Shown in pieces: positions 44,003 through 53,119 of a DNA stretch of 64,000 nt. A model generated the notes under the pieces. That model made no database searches. It was not told the origin of the DNA and saw nothing but the letters and a program-made list of their open reading frames with translations. This DNA comes from Streptomyces lomondensis (GTDB taxonomy: Bacteria > Actinomycetota > Actinomycetes > Streptomycetales > Streptomycetaceae). How positions within the stretch are numbered: the stretch's first letter is position 1; each line of letters opens with the position of its first letter. The DNA lies in NCBI RefSeq assembly GCF_014651035.1, contig NZ_BMWC01000003.1, positions 124,001-188,000 on the forward strand, read 5' to 3'. Both the position numbers and the translations under genes were made by a program.

Positions 44003-46645
44003 TCAGCTGCAGCTCTGGTCGCCCAGCTTGAACGCGGCCGGTTTCGTGTTCGTTCCCGACCAGTTCGCCGTGAAGCCGAAGCTCACCGACGCACCCGCCG
44101 CCACCGTGCCGTTCCAGCCGACGTTCTTCGCCGTCACCGTCGTACCCGACTGCGCCGCCTCGGCGTTCCACGCCTGGGTCAGCTTCTGGCCGTCGGCGAA
44201 GGCCCAGTTCAGCGACCAGCCGTTCCAGGGGCCGGTACCGGTGTTGGTGAGCTGGACGTCCGCCTGGAAACCGCCCGACCACTGGCTGGTGACCTTGTAC
44301 GTGACCTTGCAGGCGCCGGTCGGCGTGGGACCCGGCCCCGGGCCCGTCGTGCCGCCGTCGGAGCTGTCGCCGTAGATGACCCCGCGGCCGTTCGTCGAGA
44401 CGTAGACACGGCCGTACACCCGCGGGTCACCGGTGATCGCCGCGCCCGTCCAGCCCCACTGGTGGGCGTCGTCGTTGACGCGTGTCCAGCTCGCGCCCTT
44501 GTCCGTGGAGCGGAAGATGCCGCGTACGCCGCCGATCTTGGCGCTGGTGTAGAGCGTCTGGTAGGAGGCGCCGGGCGCCGCCTTGCCGAAGCCGACGGTG
44601 TCGGCCTGCTCGACGTTCGGGAGCTTGGTGAAGCTCGTGCCGCCGTCCGTGGAGTGCCACAGGCCGTACGCCCCGTCCGGCGCGCCGCCCGCCAGCCAGA
44701 TGTCGCCCTTCCCGCCGGGCAGGGCCTTGAAGCGGACGCTGTCGCCGCTCGGCAGGCCGGTGGCCGGGGACTCCTTGAACGTCGCCCCGCCGTCCGTACT
44801 GACGTAGAACTTCCCGGACTTGAAGCCGTAGAAGGTCCTCGGATCGACGCGGTCCGACTCGACGATCGCCCCGGCTGGGATCCCCCCGGAGGCCTGCCAG
44901 GACGTGCCGAAGCCCGTCGTGTGGTGCACGCCGGCGCCCTCGGGGCTCCACACGAACCTGCTGCCGTCCGCGGCCGAGGCGACCGTGCCGCCGCCGCTCA
45001 CGCCCGAGGGGTCGGTCCCGGCGAACCAGTTGGCGCCGTTGTCCGTCGAGAACGCGATGTGCGGGCCCGAGTCCAGGTTGCCGACCCGGACGACCGTGTT
45101 CGGGTTCGACTCGGCGAAGTCCAGGCTCGTGGTCGTCGTGAAGTTCGGCTGCGTGAACATCATCGACGGGACCTTCGTCAGGTCCGTGTGGCGGAAGCCG
45201 CCGATGTCACCCAGCGCGCTCAGCAGCGGGGCGCCCGACGGGGGAGAGGCGAGGTCGTTGACCGCCGTCTCCTCCAGGCCCTGCACCATGGGCTTGACGG
45301 TGAACTTGCCGCCGTTGTCCCAGTTCCCGAGGTTCTCCGTGCCGTAGATCGTCGCGCCCGTCCCGTACATCATCCGGTTCGAGTTGAACGGGTCGATCTC
45401 CAGGGCTTCCGTCATCCAGCCCAGCTTCGGGGTCTGCTCCGGCGGTTGCGGGTTCGCGCCCCAGGTCAGCCACGGCGCGGACGAGACGTCCATCGTGTAG
45501 CGGTTCTCGCGGTTGGGGTACGAGGTGTAGTCCCACGCCTTGGTCCAGGTCGCGCCGCTGTTCGTGGAGCGGAAGATCTGCGTGTCCGGCCACCAGGCGC
45601 TGTACGCGGTCGCCATCACCGTGCCCGGCTTCTGCCGGTCCACGGTCAGCCCGCTGAAGCCGTAAAACGTGTCGGCCTCCGCAACCGGGCTGATGTTCGT
45701 CCACGCCCCGGTCCCGGTCGCGTACCGCCACAACTGGCCCTTGCCGCCGTCGTACGGCCCGCCCTTGTCGCTGTACGCGAGGTACAGATAGCCGTTCTTC
45801 GCGTCCAGGACGCCCTTGTGGGCGAGGTAGCCGGTCGGCTGGCCGGCCAGCCGCTGCCAGGTCGCGCCCGCGTCCGTCGAGCGGTACACCGCGTTGTCCT
45901 TGTCGGCGACCCCCACGTAGATCGTCTTCGTGGCGCTGCCCGACGTACCGGTGGACTCGTCGAAGGTGACCCAGACGATGCCCTGGTTGTCGCTGGAGTA
46001 GCCGGACGTGTCGCTCGGGTCCGCCACGTAGTTGCCGGCGTTGGGGAAGTTCGCCACCTGCGACCAGGTCACGCCCGAGTCCGTCGACCGCCACAGCCCC
46101 TTGCCGCTGGGCGCCCCCAGATACAGCACGCTGTTCCGGTTCGGGTCGACCGCCAGCCGCTCGCCCATGCCCCGCCCCGGCATGTTGCCGCCCAGCTTGA
46201 ACGGCAGGTTCGCCTTCTGCCAGCTCGCGCCCCGGTTCGAGGAGCGCATGACCGCGCCGTTCTTCGGGTCCCAGCTGTTGGTGTACGTCCCGACCGCCGC
46301 GTACACCCGGTTCGGATCGACGGAGTCGGAGGCGATGCTCACCACACCGGTGTGCCCCCAGTCGTCCCAGCCGACCGAGTCCAGCAGCGGCGTCCAGGTC
46401 TTCGACGCCTCCTGCCAGCGGTAGGCACCGCCGATGTCTGTACGGGCGTAGGCGAGGTTCTTCTCGGTCCGGTTGAAGACGATCCCGGGAACGAAGCCGC
46501 CCCCGTCGATCCGGGCGTTCTTCCACGTGTACGTGTCGGCGGCGATCTTCACCGGCGGTGGATCGGCGGCCAGGGCGGTGGGCGCGCCCGACAACAGCCC
46601 GGCGGCCAGCGCCAGCACGGCCGTGAGGATACGGGTTCTTCGCAC
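44003..46645 (-). CDS. Secreted GH74 xyloglucanase/endoglucanase with CBM2
   Basis: This 880-residue protein starts at GTG 46645 with GGAAGGAA upstream. A signal peptide (residues 1-28) ends at ALA-AD. The GH74 double seven-bladed propeller runs to about residue 755. Likely catalytic Asps are in SVGWDDWGHTG and YTMDVSSAPWLTWG. Repeated Asp-box-like turns such as STDSGVTW and STDAGATW are visible. A Gly/Pro linker and a C-terminal CBM2 (about 775-880) follow, starting ACKVTYKVTSQWSGGFQADV with exposed Trp residues. It hydrolyses xyloglucan or beta-1,4-glucan outside the cell. It lies downstream of the GH48 gene in the same direction; a hairpin at 46682-46720 lies between them. Confidence 0.95.
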   Translation of the reverse strand: MRRTRILTAVLALAAGLLSGAPTALAADPPPVKIAADTYTWKNARIDGGGFVPGIVFNRTEKNLAYARTDIGGAYRWQEASKTWTPLLDSVGWDDWGHTGVVSIASDSVDPNRVYAAVGTYTNSWDPKNGAVMRSSNRGASWQKANLPFKLGGNMPGRGMGERLAVDPNRNSVLYLGAPSGKGLWRSTDSGVTWSQVANFPNAGNYVADPSDTSGYSSDNQGIVWVTFDESTGTSGSATKTIYVGVADKDNAVYRSTDAGATWQRLAGQPTGYLAHKGVLDAKNGYLYLAYSDKGGPYDGGKGQLWRYATGTGAWTNISPVAEADTFYGFSGLTVDRQKPGTVMATAYSAWWPDTQIFRSTNSGATWTKAWDYTSYPNRENRYTMDVSSAPWLTWGANPQPPEQTPKLGWMTEALEIDPFNSNRMMYGTGATIYGTENLGNWDNGGKFTVKPMVQGLEETAVNDLASPPSGAPLLSALGDIGGFRHTDLTKVPSMMFTQPNFTTTTSLDFAESNPNTVVRVGNLDSGPHIAFSTDNGANWFAGTDPSGVSGGGTVASAADGSRFVWSPEGAGVHHTTGFGTSWQASGGIPAGAIVESDRVDPRTFYGFKSGKFYVSTDGGATFKESPATGLPSGDSVRFKALPGGKGDIWLAGGAPDGAYGLWHSTDGGTSFTKLPNVEQADTVGFGKAAPGASYQTLYTSAKIGGVRGIFRSTDKGASWTRVNDDAHQWGWTGAAITGDPRVYGRVYVSTNGRGVIYGDSSDGGTTGPGPGPTPTGACKVTYKVTSQWSGGFQADVQLTNTGTGPWNGWSLNWAFADGQKLTQAWNAEAAQSGTTVTAKNVGWNGTVAAGASVSFGFTANWSGTNTKPAAFKLGDQSCS

Positions 46646-46681
46646 GGTGGGGTTCCTTCCGTGGGAGGGGGAACGTGCGAG

Positions 46682-46720
46682 GGCCGGGCGGCCCCCAGTG
46701 CGGGTGGGGACCGCCCGGCC
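46682..46720 (-). terminator. 10-bp inverted repeat between GH48 and GH74 genes
   Basis: GGCCGGGCGG (46682-46691) and CCGCCCGGCC (46711-46720) pair perfectly. It may terminate part of the GH48 transcript and lower GH74 expression, or mark separate promoters. Confidence 0.5.
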
Positions 46721-46775
46721 GGTCGGCCTCGTCGTCAGGTGACGAGACCACGAACGCGGAGCTTCGGACGCTGTC

Positions 46776-46806
46776 AGGGGCGCGGGGAACTGCGCGACCA
46801 GCCACA
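46776..46806 (+). repeat. 31-bp dispersed intergenic element, copy 3
   Basis: This copy is identical, in reverse complement, to 23751-23781. It lies 50 bp after the GH48 stop, in the GH48-GH74 gap. Confidence 0.8.
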
Positions 46807-46855
46807 ACGGACCGGCAGCCGAAGTACGCCCGCCCCGCGGAGCGCCCGGCGGGGG

Positions 46856-49774
46856 CTATTCGAGAAGCTCCGCGTACGAGCCCATGGCCAACGCGATATC
46901 CGCCTGAGCCCAGAACCGGTGATACGTGAACGACGGCACCGCACCGCCCGCGAGATAGCTCTCGATCTTCGACCAGGCGGGGTCGTCCTCGTAGAAGGAC
47001 CGGATCGAGTCGAACGTCGACGACGAGTTGATCGCGTCACCGTTCGGCATCGTGCCCGTCCAGCCGCTCGGGATGTACACCGGGTCGTCGAACCGGCTGT
47101 AGTCGGCCCGGTTCTCCGGGACGGCGATCCCCAGAGCGTCCTGGTGGTTGTCCCACATCCCGTCCAGCAGCTTCTTCGCCGCCGCCGCGGCCTCCGCGTC
47201 ACCGGAGCGGTCGGCGTAGTACGTCAGCGTCTTGGCGTACGCGGCCGCCACACCGACGTCGTTGGTGTAGTCGACCACGCTGACGCGCAACCCGCTGTTG
47301 GAGCCGGGGTTCGACGCGTTCCAGGTGTCGGGCTGGCCCGACCACTGCAGCGTCGACGGGATGCGGAAGGTGCCGTCCGGGTTGAACGTGGTCTTGGACA
47401 GCGCCCAGTCGACCCACTTGTCGAGGACCGCCTTGGCCTGCGCGTTCCCCGTCTGCTGGTACAGCTCGGCGACCCGCTCCATGGACCACGCCTGGAAGCC
47501 GAACCACTGGTTGGACGGCGGGTCGTGGTACACGGGCTTCTCGTCGTAGTACATGCCGTAGAACGTCGACTTCCCGGCGGGCGGGGTCGCGTACCGGCCC
47601 GCCCAGCTGTTGGTCGCGCCGCCCGCGATGGCGCCCTCGTTCGACTGGAGCCAGCGGTAGAACTCCAGCTGCCGGTCGAGGGACTTGGCCCAGTCGGCCG
47701 CGCCCGTCGCCGACTTGGGCTTCAGCGGGGCGTAGTTGGCCAGCGCGTGCGCGGCCAGCGGGTTCTGGTAGCCGCCGTGGGCGTGGCTGGAGCCGATGCG
47801 CCAGGCCCAGCCGGCGCTGGTGTCGGTGGCGCCGCCCCAGGCGTAGTACCAGGACATCAGGTAGTGCGAGGCGTCCTTGCCGGTGCCCGCCGGGCAGGTC
47901 GAGGGACCGACGCAGTTGCCCACCTTCTTGAAGTACTTGTCGAACATGGAGTAGCGCAGGTAGTCGCCCATCTTGGCCGCCTTGGCGACCGTCGCGGAGA
48001 CGTCCCCGCCCTTGCCCTGCTCCTTCGCCCACAGGTCCGCCCAGTAGGCGGCCTGCACGGCCCGCGCGTCGGCGTCCGGCGCGTTGGTGAACTTCCACTG
48101 CTTGGCGTAGGAGGCGTCACCGGTGAACAGGTCCAGGTAGCCGTTCTTGCCGCCGTACTTGAAGGCGTCGCAGGTCGGCTGCGGCACCGTCTCCCACACC
48201 GACTCCTGCGAACCGCGCTGGAAGGTGTTGATGTACGACGGGCCGGTGTCCGAGGGCCCCGCCTCGCACTTGCCGGGCGAGTTGCCGAAGCCGTAGACGT
48301 TGTCGACGTCCTGCAGCCAGTGCATGCCGTAGACGTCGTCCGTGCCGTACGCGCTCTTCAGCTCGGCCGCGATCGGGTCCGGGCCGACCGAGACGCCGGC
48401 GTCGAGCTTGGCCGGGTACTCGTTGGGTGTGTCCAGCTCGGGCGCGTAGGTCGCCGGCTTGGAGGCGTTGTAGAAGGAGTTGGTCGGCTGGTCGGCGCGG
48501 GTCGGGATCATGTACTTCTCCATCAGACCCCAGGCGCCGTTGAACTTCGACCAGTCACCGGTCACCTTGCCGTACATGGCCTGGAGCCACAGGAGGTAGC
48601 TGTACGCCTCCGAGGTGGTCTCATGGCCGTGGTCCGGCGCCTCGACGATCAGCGTCTCGACCGAGTGGTAGGGGATGCCCTCGGGGGAGAAGTAGCCGTT
48701 CGCCGGGTTGGTGATCTTCCCGTAGAGCTCCAGGAACCGGGCGTCGTACGCCTTCGTGGCCGCCAGCTGCGTCACGGTGACCGCGGCCTTGGCGTGTCCC
48801 GCGGCCGTCGACTCGAACACGGCCGAGCCGGTACCGGAGTTGGCGGCCGTGACGGTCACCTTCTGCGCGGTGTTCCAGTTCTGCGGGGTGAAGGTGAGCG
48901 AGGCGCCGGCCGTGACCGACAGGTTCGCGTTGCCGCTCGCGCGGGCCGAGGTCACGGTCACGTTGGAGGTGGGCTGCTTGGACAGCTTCACCTCGTAGGT
49001 GCCCGACTTGCCCGACTGCAAGCCCAGTTGGAGCGGCGAGGCCACGACGGTGGGACCGGCGGCGACCGTGATGCCGACCGGTGTGGAGTCGGCGGAGGCG
49101 CCCATGCTGTCGTACGCCTTCGCCACCAGGGAATGACTGCCCACGGTCAAATTGGAGACGGAGAGCGAGTAGGGGGCGCTGGTGTCCGTGCCCAGCAGCC
49201 TGGTGTCGTCGTAGAACTCCACCTTGCTGATCGTGGCGTTGTCCGCGGCCGCGGCGGTGGCCGCCAGCGGCACCGCCTCGCCCTGGCTGTAGACGGCGCC
49301 CGCGGCCGGGCTGGTCAGCACGGCGATCGGCGGCTGGTGCGCGCCGGTGCACGGGGTGCCGTTGACCGCGAAGGACGTCGGCGCTGTGTTGCTGCCGCTG
49401 TAGGAGAACTGGGCGCCGGTGGAGACGGCGGCGCCCGCGGCGACCCGGGCGTTGTGCTGAGCGTTCTTCACGGTGATGGTCTGGCCGGACTGCGACCAGG
49501 TGCCGTTCCAGCCGTTGCCCAGCTTCTGGTTGCCGGAGTAGGCGTAGGTCAGCGTCCAGCCGTCGATGACGTCCGTGCCGCGGTTGGTGAGGGTCAGGTC
49601 CGCCGTGAAACCGGAGCCCCAGTCGTTCGTCTTGTAGTCGACACTGCACTGGAGTGCCGCGGCCTGCGCGGGAGTCGTCCCTGAGGAGAGCATCGTCAAC
49701 GGAAGCGCGAGAGCGGCGAGCGCGGCGGTCCACAGGCGCCGTACGGCTCTGCGTCTCCGGGGTGGGGGATGCAT
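46856..49774 (-). CDS. Secreted GH48 processive cellulase with N-terminal CBM2
   Basis: This 972-residue protein starts at ATG 49774 behind AAGGAGGA. An Arg-rich signal peptide ends at AQA-A (about residue 38). CBM2 (about 40-140) has [20 protein letters not shown] and a closing Cys. An Ig-like module (about 145-235) and a beta module (about 240-330) follow. The GH48 catalytic domain fills the rest. The proposed acid Glu lies in [15 protein letters not shown], with substrate-tunnel motifs [14 protein letters not shown] and [20 protein letters not shown]48 enzymes release cellobiose from the reducing end of cellulose. It diverges from GH6, which works from the other end, and has a perfect CebR box 48 bp upstream. 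Confidence 0.95.
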   Translation of the reverse strand: MHPPPRRRRAVRRLWTAALAALALPLTMLSSGTTPAQAAALQCSVDYKTNDWGSGFTADLTLTNRGTDVIDGWTLTYAYSGNQKLGNGWNGTWSQSGQTITVKNAQHNARVAAGAAVSTGAQFSYSGSNTAPTSFAVNGTPCTGAHQPPIAVLTSPAAGAVYSQGEAVPLAATAAAADNATISKVEFYDDTRLLGTDTSAPYSLSVSNLTVGSHSLVAKAYDSMGASADSTPVGITVAAGPTVVASPLQLGLQSGKSGTYEVKLSKQPTSNVTVTSARASGNANLSVTAGASLTFTPQNWNTAQKVTVTAANSGTGSAVFESTAAGHAKAAVTVTQLAATKAYDARFLELYGKITNPANGYFSPEGIPYHSVETLIVEAPDHGHETTSEAYSYLLWLQAMYGKVTGDWSKFNGAWGLMEKYMIPTRADQPTNSFYNASKPATYAPELDTPNEYPAKLDAGVSVGPDPIAAELKSAYGTDDVYGMHWLQDVDNVYGFGNSPGKCEAGPSDTGPSYINTFQRGSQESVWETVPQPTCDAFKYGGKNGYLDLFTGDASYAKQWKFTNAPDADARAVQAAYWADLWAKEQGKGGDVSATVAKAAKMGDYLRYSMFDKYFKKVGNCVGPSTCPAGTGKDASHYLMSWYYAWGGATDTSAGWAWRIGSSHAHGGYQNPLAAHALANYAPLKPKSATGAADWAKSLDRQLEFYRWLQSNEGAIAGGATNSWAGRYATPPAGKSTFYGMYYDEKPVYHDPPSNQWFGFQAWSMERVAELYQQTGNAQAKAVLDKWVDWALSKTTFNPDGTFRIPSTLQWSGQPDTWNASNPGSNSGLRVSVVDYTNDVGVAAAYAKTLTYYADRSGDAEAAAAAKKLLDGMWDNHQDALGIAVPENRADYSRFDDPVYIPSGWTGTMPNGDAINSSSTFDSIRSFYEDDPAWSKIESYLAGGAVPSFTYHRFWAQADIALAMGSYAELLE

Positions 49775-49821
49775 GGTGCTGGTTCCTCCTTGCGGCTCGG
49801 AGAAGTCAAGGCTTGAACCAG

Positions 49822-49835
49822 TGGGAGCGCTCCCA
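49822..49835. promoter_or_regulatory. CebR operator, perfect 14-bp palindrome
   Basis: TGGGAGCGCTCCCA matches the known Streptomyces CebR box exactly. It lies 48 bp upstream of the GH48 start. CebR (LacI family) is released by cellobiose/cellotriose, so GH48 is expected to be cellobiose-inducible. Confidence 0.9.
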
Positions 49836-49964
49836 TAGTGAGGACGGGTGTGGTATCGGTCAAGGTCCTTGAAGAGTCGAAAAGATTCGACGCCGTGTGT
49901 TGAGCGAAAGTCAGTTACTCCCCTGTTCTTTGCCCACACTTGGCGCTACCTTCCTTGACACCAG

Positions 49965-49978
49965 TGGGAGCGATTCCA
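49965..49978. promoter_or_regulatory. Diverged CebR-like operator
   Basis: TGGGAGCGATTCCA differs from the CebR palindrome at two positions in one arm. It is 248 bp before the GH6 start, so it would act on a distant GH6 promoter or on the leader ORF. Confidence 0.7.
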
Positions 49979-50026
49979 TCAGTCGGCGCGTCCGTCACGG
50001 CGTGCCCGAACTGCAAGGAGTCGCTC

Positions 50027-50119
50027 ATGCGACACCCCCCCCGTTCAGTACTTGGAGCCGCCGCCGGCGTGAGAGCCCGCGTGCGGCGGACCCCTGCTGC
50101 CCCGGCGTCGGCCGCGTAG
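50027..50119 (+). CDS. Possible 30-residue leader ORF upstream of GH6
   Basis: ATG 50027 is preceded by AAGGAG with ideal 6-nt spacing. The product is short, basic and Ala-rich (begins MRHPPRSVLGAAAG and ends at TAG 50117-50119), like the start of a signal peptide. It may be a translated leader or the stub of a lost secreted gene. Only the ribosome site supports it. Confidence 0.3.
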   Translation: MRHPPRSVLGAAAGVRARVRRTPAAPASAA

Positions 50120-50225
50120 GACGCCGCACCGGCCCCGGCATGCCCCGGGAAGTCCCACCGCACCTCTGAACCCCCCACGTACCTGCGGAGACCGTACGAA
50201 CCCGAAGGAAGAGGAACCCCCACTC

Positions 50226-51941
50226 ATGAGCCGTACGAGAACTGCGTTACTGGCCGCCATGGCCCTGGTCGCCGGCGCGACCGGCACCGCGTTCGCCGTC
50301 GACCCGGGCGGCGTCGGCACCGCCGCCGTCCCGTGCACCGTCGACTACAAGATCCAGAACCAGTGGAGCACCGGCTTCACCGCCGCCGTGACCGTCACCA
50401 ACAACAGCGCCGCGAAGTCCTCGTGGTCGCTGAAGTGGTCGTACGCCGGCAACCAGAAGGTCACCAGCGGCTGGAACGCCAAGATCAGCCAGAGCGGGCC
50501 CGCCGTCACCGCGGCCAACGAGAGCTACAACGCCCAGCTCGCGACGGGCGGTTCGGTCAACTTCGGCTTCCAGGGCAGCTACAGCGGCAGCAACGCGATC
50601 CCGGCCACCTTCACCCTCGACGGCGTGACCTGCAACGTCGATGCCGGCGGCCCCACGGATCCGCCGCCGGACCCGAACGGCCCCGCCAACCGGGTGAACA
50701 ACCCGTACGCCGGCGCCAAGGTGTACGTGAACCCGGAGTGGTCCGCGAAGGCCGCCGCCGAGCCGGGCGGCAGCCGCATCTCCAACCAGCCGACCGGTGT
50801 CTGGCTGGACCGGATCGCGGCGATCAACGGCGTCAACGGCGGTATGGGCCTGCGCGCCCACCTCGACGAGGCGCTGCGGCAGAAGGGCTCCGGCGAGCTC
50901 GTCGTCCAGCTCGTCATCTACAACCTGCCCGGCCGGGACTGCGCCGCCCTCGCCTCCAACGGCGAGCTGAAGCCCGACGAGATCGGCCGCTACAAGACCG
51001 AGTACATCGACCCGATCAAGGCGATCCTCGCCGACTCGAAGTACGCCTCGCTGCGGATCGTCACGACCATCGAGATCGACTCGCTGCCCAACCTCGTCAC
51101 CAACACCGGCAGCCGTCCCACCGCCACCCCGCAGTGCGACGTGATGAAGGCCAACGGCAACTACCAGAAGGGCGTCGGCTACGCCCTGAACAAGCTCGGT
51201 GACGTGCCCAACGTCTACAACTACGTCGACGCCGGCCACCACGGCTGGATCGGCTGGGACGACAACTTCGGGGCCAGCGCCACCCTGTTCAAGGAGGCGG
51301 CGACCACGGAGGGCGCGACCGTCAACGACGTCCACGGCTTCATCACCAACACGGCGAACTACAGCGCCCTGAAGGAGAACAACTTCACCATCAACGACAA
51401 CGTGGCCGGCAAGTCCGTCCGCGAGTCGAAGTGGGTCGACTGGAACCGCTACGTCGACGAGCTGTCCTTCGCCCAGGCGTTCCGCAACCAGCTGGTCTCG
51501 GTCGGTTTCCCGTCCGGCATCGGCATGCTGATCGACACCTCCCGCAACGGCTGGGGCGGCACCGCCCGGCCCAGCGGCCCCGGCGCCCAGACCTCCGTCG
51601 ACACCTACGTCGACGGCGGACGCTACGACCGCCGCATCCACGTCGGCAACTGGTGCAACCAGTCCGGAGCCGGCTTCGGCGAGCGCCCGCAGGCCAACCC
51701 GGCCGCCGGGATCGACGCGTACGTGTGGATGAAGCCGCCGGGCGAGTCGGACGGGGCGAGCAAGGAGATCCCGAACACCGAGGGCAAGGGCTTCGACCGG
51801 ATGTGCGACCCGACCTACGAGGGCAACGCGCGCAACGGCTTCAACATGTCCGGTGCCCTGCCGGACGCGCCGATCTCCGGGCACTGGTTCTCCGCCCAGT
51901 TCCGGCAGCTGATGCAGAACGCGTACCCGCCGCTGTCGTGA
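50226..51941 (+). CDS. Secreted GH6 cellulase with N-terminal CBM2, TTA codon
   Basis: This 571-residue protein starts at ATG 50226. A signal peptide ends at AFA-VD (about residue 25). CBM2 (35-135) starts PCTVDYKIQNQWSTGFTAAV. A short Pro-rich linker (DPPPDPNGP) follows, then the GH6 domain (about 155-571). GH6 signatures are present: VIYNLPGRDCAAL (catalytic-loop Asp), VYNYVDAGHHGWIGW and IDTSRNGWGG. Its length and loops suggest a cellobiohydrolase-type enzyme acting from the non-reducing end. Codon 8 is TTA (50247-50249), inside the signal peptide, so export of the enzyme depends on the bldA tRNA. A stable hairpin follows the gene. Confidence 0.95.
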   Translation: MSRTRTALLAAMALVAGATGTAFAVDPGGVGTAAVPCTVDYKIQNQWSTGFTAAVTVTNNSAAKSSWSLKWSYAGNQKVTSGWNAKISQSGPAVTAANESYNAQLATGGSVNFGFQGSYSGSNAIPATFTLDGVTCNVDAGGPTDPPPDPNGPANRVNNPYAGAKVYVNPEWSAKAAAEPGGSRISNQPTGVWLDRIAAINGVNGGMGLRAHLDEALRQKGSGELVVQLVIYNLPGRDCAALASNGELKPDEIGRYKTEYIDPIKAILADSKYASLRIVTTIEIDSLPNLVTNTGSRPTATPQCDVMKANGNYQKGVGYALNKLGDVPNVYNYVDAGHHGWIGWDDNFGASATLFKEAATTEGATVNDVHGFITNTANYSALKENNFTINDNVAGKSVRESKWVDWNRYVDELSFAQAFRNQLVSVGFPSGIGMLIDTSRNGWGGTARPSGPGAQTSVDTYVDGGRYDRRIHVGNWCNQSGAGFGERPQANPAAGIDAYVWMKPPGESDGASKEIPNTEGKGFDRMCDPTYEGNARNGFNMSGALPDAPISGHWFSAQFRQLMQNAYPPLS

Positions 51942-51966
51942 CCGGCTGAGGTCCCGTCCCCACGGG

Positions 51967-51992
51967 TCCGCCGGGGCTTCGGCCCCGGCGGA
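51967..51992 (+). terminator. 11-bp stem with TTCG tetraloop after GH6
   Basis: TCCGCCGGGGC-TTCG-GCCCCGGCGGA is a perfect hairpin with an extra-stable tetraloop, 26 bp after the GH6 stop. Confidence 0.8.
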
Positions 51993-52088
51993 TCGGTGCA
52001 CGGGAATTTTGCGGGAGCGGCAACAGCAGTGGCCTTCTCGCGGTGCGTCGGCGCACGCTGACCGCATCCGAGCGAGAGGCTGACCACC

Positions 52089-53039
52089 ATGGCGCACGAC
52101 CACCACGAGCAGAAACACGACCATGGGCACGGGCCTGGGCACGGGCACCGTCACGGAGCTGGACACGGGCGCGGGCAGGGCCACCACCATGACCACACGG
52201 ACATCGACTGGGCCGCGATGGGCCCGATGCTGGAGTCCTCGGCGGAGCTGTTCTCCTCCCTCTACGAGCGGGCCCTGGCCTGGCTGGCGCACGAGGTGAC
52301 CGAACCGGGCCTGATCGTCGACGCGGGCAGCGGGCCGGGCGTGGTGTCCTGCCTGTTCGCCGAGACGTTCCCGGGCGCGCGGATCGTGGCCGTGGACGGC
52401 TCCGAGCCGCTGCTGGAACGGGCCAGAGCGCGGGCCGAGCGGCAGGGGGTCGCCGACCGCTTCAGCACGATCGCCGGTGAACTCCCCGATGTGCTCGACG
52501 AGTTGGACTACCCTGCCGACCTGCTCTGGGCGAGCCGCAGCCTGCACCACCTCGGCGACCAGCGGGCCGCGCTCGCCGCCTTCGCGGCACGGCTCGCGCC
52601 CGGCGGGACGCTGGCCCTCATGGAGGGCGGTCTGCCCCCGCGGTTCCTGCCGCGCGACATCGGCATCGGCCGGCCCGGCCTCCAGGCGCGGATCGACGCG
52701 GTGGAGGCGGAGTGGTTCACGCAGATGCGCACCGACCTGCCGGGCCATGTCGCGGTGACGGAGGACTGGCCGGCCCTGCTGGCCGGCGCGGGCCTGAAGT
52801 ACACCAGGACGCACACGTTCCTCCTGGACCTGCCCGCACCCGCCTCGGACCGGGCGCGCGCCTATGTGATCACGTCCCTGTCGCGCCTGCGGGAGAGGAT
52901 CACGGACGGCCTCGACGCCGAGGACCTCGCGACCCTCGACCGGCTCCTCGACCCCGGCGACGAGGCGAGCCTGCACCGTCGCCCGGACGTGTTCGTCCTG
53001 GAGGCCCACACCGTGCACACGGCGGTCCGGGCGGTCTGA
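52089..53039 (+). CDS. SAM-dependent methyltransferase with histidine-rich N terminus
   Basis: This 316-residue protein starts at ATG 52089 behind GAGAGG. The first 38 residues contain 14 His arranged in HxH and HHH clusters with Gly/Asp, a likely Ni/Zn/Cu-binding tail. The methyltransferase core follows: LIVDAGSGPGVVSCLFAE (motif I), RIVAVDGSEPLLERA (motif II), ADLLWASRSLHHL and LAPGGTLALMEGG. The substrate is unknown. Similar His-rich tails are known on metallochaperones such as HypB. Here one is attached to a methyltransferase, which suggests either metal-dependent regulation or metal storage. Confidence 0.85.
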   Translation: MAHDHHEQKHDHGHGPGHGHRHGAGHGRGQGHHHDHTDIDWAAMGPMLESSAELFSSLYERALAWLAHEVTEPGLIVDAGSGPGVVSCLFAETFPGARIVAVDGSEPLLERARARAERQGVADRFSTIAGELPDVLDELDYPADLLWASRSLHHLGDQRAALAAFAARLAPGGTLALMEGGLPPRFLPRDIGIGRPGLQARIDAVEAEWFTQMRTDLPGHVAVTEDWPALLAGAGLKYTRTHTFLLDLPAPASDRARAYVITSLSRLRERITDGLDAEDLATLDRLLDPGDEASLHRRPDVFVLEAHTVHTAVRAV

Positions 53040-53119
53040 CCCGGGCCCTTGACTTCGAGAGCGCTTCAACTGATGGACTCCCCGGCATCGCACATCCGGC
53101 CGCAGCACAGGGGGAAGCC

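Larger units (their letters stand above)
49775..50225. other. 451-bp divergent GH48/GH6 control region
   Basis: It contains a perfect CebR-type 14-mer near GH48 (49822-49835), a diverged one at 49965-49978, and a possible 30-codon leader ORF (50027-50119). The GH6 ribosome site GAAGGAAGAGGA sits just before 50226. A relatively AT-rich stretch (49846-49960) between the two boxes is the likely place for both promoters. Confidence 0.6.

Noticed and set aside
45663..45665. Possible TTA codon in GH74
   Set aside because: Out of frame; the sequence reads TTT-TAC (Phe-Tyr).
43967..49684. Plus-strand ORF of 1905 codons antisense to the GH74 and GH48 genes
   Set aside because: It is a GC-driven shadow. 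Its sequence is Arg/Val/Gly-rich with no domain, while the minus strand has complete, recognisable enzymes.
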